A stretch of DNA of 64,000 bases, taken from contig PYIU01000003.1 of assembly GCA_003415625.1 (NCBI GenBank), positions 3,906,001 to 3,970,000 on the forward strand, written 5' to 3'. The DNA is from Aquanectria penicillioides. Taxonomy: Eukaryota > Ascomycota > Sordariomycetes > Hypocreales > Nectriaceae. The notes beneath the pieces were generated by a model. The model saw nothing but the letters and a program-made list of their open reading frames with translations, had not been told where the DNA came from and ran no database searches. The stretch's first letter is position 1. Each line of letters begins with the position of its first letter. The position numbers and the translations under genes were made by a program. Below, piece by piece: positions 56,427 to 64,000 of this stretch.

Positions 56427-59400
56427 GGCTGGCGAGTTGGCTCCTGTTCCGAAACAGTTCCGTTGCTGAATGTGCTGCTACTAAGGAACCGAAGCTCAGC
56501 ACGCTCAGTCCCTTTAACAACGAAAGGCGGGAGGCTCTCCAGAAGGCGGAGGTGGCAGGGGGCCGGTTTATCAACGTGGGAGGCCAATGGAGACGCGTTG
56601 TCCAGCTTCGCAATACGGGCGTCTTTTTGACTAAGGCCAGGACGAAGTTTGGCGAGATTGCAGGCGTTGAGCGGCAGCGGACAAGATGTGCCATGGATCG
56701 TGGTCAAGATGGCGGCTCGCACGAATCAGAGGCCGGCGTCATCACGTGTGAGGGACGGCGTGGACGATCCCCCATCGGCTTCTTGGCTTTCTAGGTCTGT
56801 TCAGTGCTTGCTCCAGCGCTCAGCCGCGTGGGTACTGGGTGCTGTGAATGCCATGGAGGTGGCAGTGCGGTGCCTTTGGAGCATGGGCGGGTCATCAATG
56901 CACCGTCTTTCGCGGTATCATTCCCTTTGGGGTGGCGGGGCCCCGGTTGGAGAACCAAAGCCTGTTCGTCGACTGTTCCGTGGCTTCTCTGCGTTCTTCT
57001 TCTTGGCTGCCTGGCGCCGCGCTGGCGTCCCCGTCGGCCAGGAGAATCACGGTCCCCCTTTCGTCAGCTAACCTTATCCCGACCAACTGTCGTGGGAGAA
57101 TATGACGGCATATGACAATGGTGATCGCCTCTGGCGCCAGCCCTCCCGCTTACTGCTCCCGTTCGGCTCGCCCATTGCCGTTTTACACGCGTAGCTGGGC
57201 GAGGGGCTGCAGCGCCTCCAAACCCTAATGATGCGCTCGAGGTGCCATTGCTGGTGGCACCGCCAATGACGGGTGGTATCATGATTCTTGATACTCGTCA
57301 CCTGGTCTGTTTCCTTTTCTGCTGCTGCCTTGTCCGACGTCCGTGGCTGAGCAGGGCGTCCTGCATCTTTAGATGCTGCCTGGAAGCCCAGGTTGTGCAG
57401 CGAACCGTCATTTGTCTCAGGCCTCCCCAGGAATAAGGCTCGGTATGCGGCTCTTGGCCGTTATTTCCGAGCATCACCGTTGCGACCTTGCCAACGTCCA
57501 TCCCAACTTGTGATGCGCCTTTGAGGCGCTTGCCCGGGCGCTGAGGAACTTTAGCCGCCCAACCCGGTCCGGGCGGCATCGTTGGTTGATCTCGGCCCGC
57601 TTCCTGTGTTGAAACACCATCAGCCTTCTTCTGTCGATGAAACAAAATACCTTGCGCTTTGATCTTGAGTTCATCTGATGTTAAACTTACCGAATTTTGG
57701 GGGTGGGGATTTTTTCTTTCCTCCAAGGCATTTCTGTGCTGGATAGGCGCTGCGGTCAAGAATAAATCATCTCAAGTAAAAAATCTCAGTCTTGAATCGA
57801 TAGCCCTGTAAACTTTCCCCTCTGCTCTGTCGCCTTGGATCGAGATGAACTATGCACGCTTCGGTGATTGCCTTGCAAAGCCCATGTGTTGCATTTTGGT
57901 GTTCATAGTCATCACCGTTCTTGCCTAGGCCAGCTGTTGTGAGAACGACTGTCGGAGGCATTACGTGGCTCGGTCCAGCTGGGAGAGTTGGCAAACCTTC
58001 ATTCACCTCAGCGAATCAACACTACATTCGACATATGAGGTTGATATAACTCGGTGTCTCGATTTGGAAGCTTCACTTCTGTGTGACATCTTTGCCATCT
58101 CATCCGTGATCCGCAAGGGCGTTGCTACCCTAGAGTCACAATGGCTCCTGGCTGAGTAGTATGCAACCCCCCAGGTGTCGAACTTTTTTCCCCATCGCGT
58201 CTCGAACCAGTTCACATGTGCTGCAAAACATCCAACTGGACTACCAATCTGCTTGTAAGAGAGGTGAAGGTCATGCAAGCAGACATCTAGGATCACCCCG
58301 CAATGGGAAAGCAGTTCACCGACACCTGCAAAGCCCAAGTGACGAAGCAACGTGTACCTACACATATTTTGTGAGGAGCGATGGCCCCATCATTATCCGA
58401 TATTCGAGCGGTCAGCACCAGTGACAGGTCATTCATCACCAGAGGGGAATAAGAAAATAATCGATTAAGCAGCAATCGTTTCTGACGAAAGGTCAATCGC
58501 CTGAACTGATCAATACAAACACATGCATGGGATAAAGAAGACCCCAGAACCTCTACCCACTAGTGTCGTGGTTGCCACGGATCGATCTCTACGCCAAAAT
58601 CCTGGGGCATAAGGTTGGGAATTGCATCCAATATGCGTGCTTTGGACTCGGCCCGACGATGGATTCAAGCGTAATCACCGATGCATTGTCAACTATAGTG
58701 CAGCTGGCTGTTATTCCCCGCAAGTTGCTGGGATACGAAAAGATAGCAATTTTAGGGGAGATTGGATGCTATAGGCGTGAATACGCAGTATCAACGGAGC
58801 CAAGTGGTCAGATCTAACATGGGTCGGGGAGCTGGGTCGGCTTCGTCAAGACGAAACAACCTAAATAGCTGACATCGGATGAGCCGCTTGAATCCCACGT
58901 CAGACACACAGACATGGCGCAAAGAGAGGTGACATCGGGCAGTGAAAATTTGATGAAGGAAAGGAGGTGGTTATCGGGGAGCTGCTGGCAGTCTTGGAGC
59001 GGCCCAATTGCGAAGAGGGTAGGAGGGCAAAGTCGCATCAGGTCTGTCCTCGAGCAGAACGCATCTTGGATGGATGACCCAACAAGCAAAGCATATCTAT
59101 GCAGTCGTAGCCTGACGGACTAACCGGGGAGGATCAGCGCGCGGCAGTCACTTCGGTGTCCGCATCCACACCTGCATCTTGGGATCCGCGCGATTGCCCT
59201 CTGGCGTTAGGCCACGATCCCCCATGGCCCTTGTCCGGGATCGCAGCCAAGCTTTTGGAAATTTTCCTAGATATGGCGATGAGAGGCAACAAGATGGAAG
59301 CCCGTTGGACGCGTGGATGGCAACAGCTCTGTGGCGGCGGGTGTAATTTCGGTTATTGCCTCGATGGGGGCGCACTAGACGGGATGGGGCATAGGGGGCA

Positions 59401-60482
59401 ACGTGGCCTTCAATGCAGACGTTACCAGGGGGGTTAGGATGGTGGAAAGCCAAGACTTGACTTGGCTTTGCTTCGTCAGACAATGGGACTGACGACGTTT
59501 GCTGGAAGCTCGTGATGGCCCCATGAATGGGAATGTGTGCGTTTCACGGACGGGTTGTTGTATACATTAGGTTTTGATCTTTAGGATGAAGAAGAGGATC
59601 TCGTGCCATCGGCAGCTGATGGGGGAGGGGTCAGGATAATCTTCCTGGGAATGGAGACCGAGTCACGAGTAAGTAAATGGCAGAGTGATGAGTTGCCAAG
59701 CAAAAGCAAGACTTAAGCTGAGGTGTAGTAGGGTTTGATAAAAAAAAAAAAAGATCTCTCACACGCACAAAAAGAAGCCTTGTGACTGTGAAAAATGTGC
59801 TCATGCAAGACTTGTTGGGAGATTCGGGATGGTTCTCGAACTCGAATTGATCAAGTGCCGACACAGTTGCATTCTTGTGCGTGGCGGTGGGAGTGGGAGT
59901 GGGAGTGGCAGATGTGATTCAAAATTTCCATGGCCTTTTTGGTGATGGGTGTGTGGAACATGCCAAACAGAATCCATCCAACCAACTAATTGGTGGGACA
60001 AAGACCAATTGGGTCGAGAAACCACGCGTACTACTCAAATAGTACATGCTGCCAAGAGCCGTCAGTGGGACAGAGACGAGGTGTCGGAGACGGGATGAAT
60101 CGAGTCAACCCTGATCAAGTACCAATCGGTGTGACAGCAAAGGTGTGATTGCATTCCTTTGGCCAGCGGCCCAGTCAGCGGCTGAAGAAGCGACCTGGAC
60201 CCAGAGGAGAAGAGAAACGACACATGAATAGTTCGGAAGTGCTGCCCCCAAACGAGTCCAAGCATCTATTCGCTGTCGTTGTTCTGTTCCTGCAGCAAAA
60301 GCCTCGCGACATGGCAGCGCCAAACGCCAAACAGCGGGGCCATCCTGCAAGGGCCGGAGGAAAAAATGGCGCTGGCGAAGCCACGGCCGTTTCAGTTTGT
60401 CTTGGGAGCCATGTGAGTGGACAACGGCGCCGTGATGGAGGGTGGCCGTTCAAGGACGCCGCCAACAGCGCAGGCATGCGGC

Positions 60483-60538
60483 GCACTGTTGCACTGTCGC
60501 ACTGTCGCACTGTCGCACTGTCGCACTGTCGCACTGTC
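60483..60538. repeat. 8-bp tandem repeat GCACTGTC, seven copies
   Basis: Seven head-to-tail copies, the first with one mismatch (T for C at the last base). The unit is not a multiple of three, and reading frames through it are artefacts. Confidence 0.95.
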
Positions 60539-60740
60539 TCAACGGCAGGTCCAAAGGGCCGTATCGGGCGGTGCCCTGCCACGTTGGCCCATGCAAGCGA
60601 TGGGGTATCGATGGGTCGAGCATCCAATCGGAAGTTCGGAAACAATCGACTGGGCTGTCCCGTCCATGCTGTTGAAGCTGTGCTGTCTGTGTCTAAGTGC
60701 ATTGGAGAAGGATTGACTTCCTTCAGGTCAGGCAGGTTCA

Positions 60741-60818
60741 TTTATTTTTTTTTTTTTTAAAAAAAAACATGTATATTTATTATTATTATTATCATTATTA
60801 TTATAAATTTTTTTTTTC
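60741..60818. repeat. A/T-only island with T run, A run and TTA/ATT triplets
   Basis: Almost 80 bases of nearly pure A/T: a T run, an A run, then TAT/ATT triplets and another T run. It is sharply different from the GC-rich surroundings. Confidence 0.85.
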
Positions 60819-60963
60819 ATCGCCTTCCTTTTTCTTTCTTTTAGGCAGGGGTGGGTGTGTGCCACCGCCACATTCTGCTCGCCTGAGAGTTGGCAGCTGC
60901 ACCCCCTGGCCAGGCATGGGCTTTGGTGTCGGCGCTGGCGTCAAATTGCTGGCATTTCGATGG

Positions 60964-61072
60964 GGGTACATACGTACGTTCATGGAGGCACGTACGTGCT
61001 ATACGTACATGTACATAGCACTATGGAGATGGGTACCTACAGTACCGGTACCGGTAGTAGCACGTACACACA
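60964..61072. repeat. GTAC palindrome cluster
   Basis: Nine GTAC tetramers occur in about 105 bases, several within longer palindromes such as TACGTA and GGTACC. Confidence 0.8.
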
Positions 61073-62143
61073 GATAGTGGGTTTGAGGGCGTCAAGGGAC
61101 GAGTCGAGTCGAGAGATGGAAGCCCGCCCGCCCGCACGCACGAAATGAAGTGATGCGTAAACCCAGCGTCAGTGCCGGCCCAGCAGATTGTCGAGCACAA
61201 AATGAGGCATCTTGTAACCAGATGGAAAATTGTCGGGGTTGAAGACCGTTGGGCAAGTCAGCCAATGACGGCGCTGAGCGCTTCCAAGACAGGTTGTCTC
61301 CTGGACGGCGGCGTGCGGATGGCACGGCGGATGTGGCGGGGCCACCCAAGGACCCTGGAGGCCGGGACCCGCCCTGAAGACGCCCCCTCCGAAGCCCATC
61401 CTTGCCATCCTTGCAGCGAGCTTGGTGGGCGGGTGGAGGCTCCTCTCGGGGTTCCTGGTTAAACGGCCTACTTGGACTCAGACCTCGTCCCAGCGGATAC
61501 CTGGCCAAGGTGACCCCGACGGGTATCTCTCCTGCTGGCCTGCACGGGAAATGTACCTCGATCCTCTCCTCGTGATAGGTACCCCGGCGTCGTCAACCGC
61601 ACCACGTCCGCAGTATCCAACCCTCATCCGTGGACCGTTTCTTCGCACCCTCACCCTGGGCGGTTTGAAAAACCCAGCAGCTCCCCCCCTCGTTTCATGT
61701 TTCCTTTCCCTTTCCCTCCTTCATCATCCGGTCCCCAGCTTCATTCTGTGTTTTCTTCTTTTACTTCGAGATATCTTCTCGTTGTCTGCCCTTCCTTTTC
61801 TTGCGCAGCCACGCTGTTCGCACTCCTTCTCACTCATTGCGTCTTTGAAAGACTGCTCTGCGTCACTCTCATTCGGCCGTGCCGACTTCTATCCTGTTCT
61901 CGTCCTTTGCGTGTCTTGTGTGTGTTGCCTCACTGCTCGTGATTCAACCCAAACCAACTCGACCCATCCACGATTGCATTTTCATTCACTTAACGTCACG
62001 AAGCTTCAAACCGTTGACCAAGGCGTCTGTCAACATCCAGTCCAACCTTTCGTTGAGCGTCATTCCGAACTTTCACAACAAACACAAACATCAACCGCCC
62101 TTCCGTTCTTGCTCCTTGAGATATACCAACAACCATCGCAACC

Positions 62144-63493
62144 ATGGTCTCCAACAAGCTTGCCCTCCTCACTGCCTCGGCCGCTCTCGTCGAGTCGGCC
62201 CTCGGCCTCCACCAGCACGGCCACCAGCACCAGCACATCAACAAGCGTGCTATGGAAACCGACTGGGTCACCGAGTGGGTTACCGTCTGGGTCACTCCCG
62301 GCAAAGGCGAAGCTCTCCCTGCCTCTTGCACCGGCGGTGTCGACTCCACCACCAAGGCCGCTGTTGAGTCTGCCGCCGACTACACTGCTCCCAACGCTGC
62401 CAGCAGCAACCGGGCTCCCACCACTACCTCGACTACCGTCGTCGTCGTTGCCACCACCTCCAGCTCCTCCAGCTCCTCCAGCTCCTCCAGCGTTGCCTAC
62501 AACAACGGTGGCTACACCTCCAAGCAGGTTCAGACTACTCTGAGCACCGCTATCAAGTCCGAGGCTGCTGTTACCTACGTTGCTCCCGTGTCCACCACCT
62601 CCACCTCCAAGCAGGAGGAAGTTGCTGCTGTCTCCTCCAGCTCCAGCGTCTACGTCGTCACAAGCGCCGCCGCTGTCACCACCAGCGAGGCTGCCACCAG
62701 CGTTGCTGCCACCACCACCTCTACTTCTGCCAAGAGCACCGAGTCCACAACTTCCTCCACCAGTTCTGGTCTCTCCCACAAGCGTGGTCTGGCCTACAAC
62801 GAGGCTGATCTGGCCTACAGCTTTGGCACTAACTGCCCCAACTGTGGCTGGGCCTACAACTGGGGCAACTGGGCCAACGGAACCCTCTCTGATGGCGTCA
62901 CCTTCATCCCTCAGCTCTGGGGCCGTGACACCAACGGCTGGTCTGCCAACGCCACCAATGCCATCAACGCTGGCGCCCCCATGATCTTCAGCTTCAACGA
63001 GCCTGATATGCCTAGCCCCCAGGCCAATATCCCCTACGCCGAGGCTGCCTCCCTCCACGTCGAGTACATGAACCCCTTCGCCGGCAAGGCCAAGATTGGT
63101 GCCCCTGCTGTCTCCAACAGTGCCGTCTCGCTCCAGGGTCTCGACTACCTCCAGAAGTGGATTGATACCTGCAGCGCCCTTAGCGAGCCTTGCCACTACG
63201 ACTTCTGCAACATCCACTGGTACAACCTGGCCTCCAACGCCGATGACTTGATCGACCAGGTCGACAAGGCCTACAAGATCTGCGGGAAGCCTATTGTCAT
63301 CTCTGAGTTTGCTCCCAATGACGGCACCTCTGCCTCGGACATCTCCACCTTCCTCACCACTGTCATCCCCAAGCTGGAGGCCCATGAAAACGTCCTGGCT
63401 TACTCGTACTTCATGGTCAGCACCGACCGTCTGATGACTGGTAGCAACTCCCTGAGCACCTTCGGCCAGACCTACGCCAGTGCCAGCGCCTAA
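62144..63493 (+). CDS. Secreted glycoside hydrolase, GH128/Asl1-like catalytic core
   Basis: An intronless frame of 449 residues. A signal peptide (residues 1-21) is followed by a His-rich segment (LHQHGHQHQHINKR) with a dibasic KR at 34-35 and a WVTEWVTVWVT motif. A long Ser/Thr/Ala linker (about 85-210) follows, then a second KR at 213-214 directly before the catalytic domain GLAYNEADLAYSF. The catalytic glutamates of the family are visible in FSFNEPDMP (Glu286, acid/base) and VISEFAPNDG (Glu388, nucleophile). Family members are fungal cell wall enzymes, several acting on beta-1,3-glucan. The linker should be heavily O-glycosylated. The start codon has a good context (ACCATGG) after a pyrimidine-rich leader. 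Wall location and substrate are inferred. Confidence 0.93.
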   Translation: MVSNKLALLTASAALVESALGLHQHGHQHQHINKRAMETDWVTEWVTVWVTPGKGEALPASCTGGVDSTTKAAVESAADYTAPNAASSNRAPTTTSTTVVVVATTSSSSSSSSSSSVAYNNGGYTSKQVQTTLSTAIKSEAAVTYVAPVSTTSTSKQEEVAAVSSSSSVYVVTSAAAVTTSEAATSVAATTTSTSAKSTESTTSSTSSGLSHKRGLAYNEADLAYSFGTNCPNCGWAYNWGNWANGTLSDGVTFIPQLWGRDTNGWSANATNAINAGAPMIFSFNEPDMPSPQANIPYAEAASLHVEYMNPFAGKAKIGAPAVSNSAVSLQGLDYLQKWIDTCSALSEPCHYDFCNIHWYNLASNADDLIDQVDKAYKICGKPIVISEFAPNDGTSASDISTFLTTVIPKLEAHENVLAYSYFMVSTDRLMTGSNSLSTFGQTYASASA

Positions 63494-64000
63494 GTGTAGC
63501 AAAAAGGCATTCCTCGTAAACTTCTTGTACACTCGCTAGGGGGATACCCAAACAATTTATCGATTTCTCTTTTCGTTTTGGGACCAAATAGGGATTTTAA
63601 GACATTCGGTTATTACAAAGTGGCGCACGTTGGCTCTTCGCTGTACATATCTTGGGCATCTTCGTGGTTGGCATCTCGGGGCCTGTTGGGCTCGAGCTCC
63701 TGCGTGGTGATGTGCCTCACCTTTTTTTCGGGGATTCTTCAAATTTTTGTGTCTTGAGAATATACCACGAGCGAAAATAGATTCCCGATTTCTTTGTACT
63801 TCAAGGCTGAGATGGATCCCAATGTGGGCCACATGCAGTTCAACGGCTCGCACCCGGTTAGATCTATGACTTTGACGACAATGAAACAGTCTCTTGCCTG
63901 ACAACCTCCGATTAGCTCGTTTTGACGTGATTTGATGGTGTATTTGATTTCGATCCTTCTCGTTGTGCCTTTGTTTCGAATGTTGGTGAGAAGGGCAACC
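63494..64000. other. 3' flank of the GH128 gene to window end
   Basis: About 500 bases without a supported gene. Confidence 0.55.

Larger units (their letters stand above)
56427..62143. other. Gene-poor intergenic stretch, 5.7 kb
   Basis: No frame has a recognisable domain or credible splicing. It contains GGGAGT repeats (59886-59908), an 8-bp tandem array (60483-60538), an A/T island (60741-60818) and a GTAC-rich block (60964-61072). The last 450 bases are pyrimidine-rich, as in leaders of strongly expressed fungal genes, and lead into the GH128 gene. Confidence 0.55.

Noticed and set aside
60483..60538. Possible CRISPR-like array
   Set aside because: The units are 8 bp and head to tail without spacers, and the organism is a fungus.
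61422..62543. 373-residue plus-strand frame overlapping the GH128 start
   Set aside because: Pyrimidine-rich leader plus another frame of the Ser/Thr linker; no domain.
62060..63532. 490-residue frame antisense to the GH128 gene
   Set aside because: Gly/Val/Ser strings mirror the Ser/Thr/Ala-rich sense codons; the sense frame has signal peptide and catalytic motifs.
1..64000. tRNA genes
   Set aside because: I looked for B-box-like GGTTCGAATCC with a matching A box and found none convincing; a covariance-model scan would be decisive.

Overview
The window is nuclear DNA of a filamentous ascomycete, most likely a sordariomycete and probably Hypocreales. Genes carry short GT..AG introns of about 45-140 bp, the housekeeping proteins look like those of filamentous ascomycetes, and intergenic DNA is rich in simple repeats and GTAC palindromes. 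The order is inferred from protein resemblance and motif habit, not from a search. No tRNA, rRNA, CRISPR array or transposon was recognised.

Layout. 0.5-1.6 kb: TMEM115-like membrane protein. 7.3-9.6 kb: LisH/WD40 protein of the TBL1/Sif2 type. 11.9-12.6 kb: small unknown protein behind a repeat-rich leader. 13.5-16.0 kb: secreted/membrane ADAM metalloprotease. 19.4-22.0 kb: acetyl-CoA synthetase. 26.4-54 kb is gene-dense: RFC5, mitochondrial ribosomal protein L16, RFC1, an unknown coiled-coil protein, Mge1/GrpE, proteasome Rpn6, an AT-hook protein, a peroxisomal Pmp47-type carrier, NatC subunit Mak10, F1-ATPase epsilon, an LtrA-like membrane protein and an unknown protein. 54.8-56.4 kb: Upc2-like Zn2Cys6 regulator. 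62.1-63.5 kb: secreted GH128-type glucanase. Between these lie four gene-poor stretches (1.6-7.3, 16-19.4, 22-26.4 and 56.4-62.1 kb).

How genes relate. Two subunits of the clamp loader (RFC1 and RFC5) lie within 2 kb of each other with L16 between them, and both promoters contain CGCGTC, the core of the MBF/MCB G1-S element. Mge1 and Rpn6 are divergent and share a 591-bp promoter that contains a heat-shock-element-like site.

The most unusual observation is a set of nine single-base frame breaks in five otherwise well-conserved genes (TBL1-like 1, RFC1 3, AT-hook protein 3, Pmp47 carrier 1, Mak10 1). Every one is repaired by one extra base, and in nearly all cases the natural candidate is a C at the wobble position of a CCC proline codon on the sense strand. 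Exon-length arithmetic closes exactly once the bases are added. Consensus error in short C runs is the simplest explanation; real mutation or transcript-level correction would be far more remarkable and is directly testable with reads and cDNA. Conserved genes elsewhere in the window (acetyl-CoA synthetase, RFC5, L16, Mge1, Rpn6, ADAM, LtrA, GH128) are intact.
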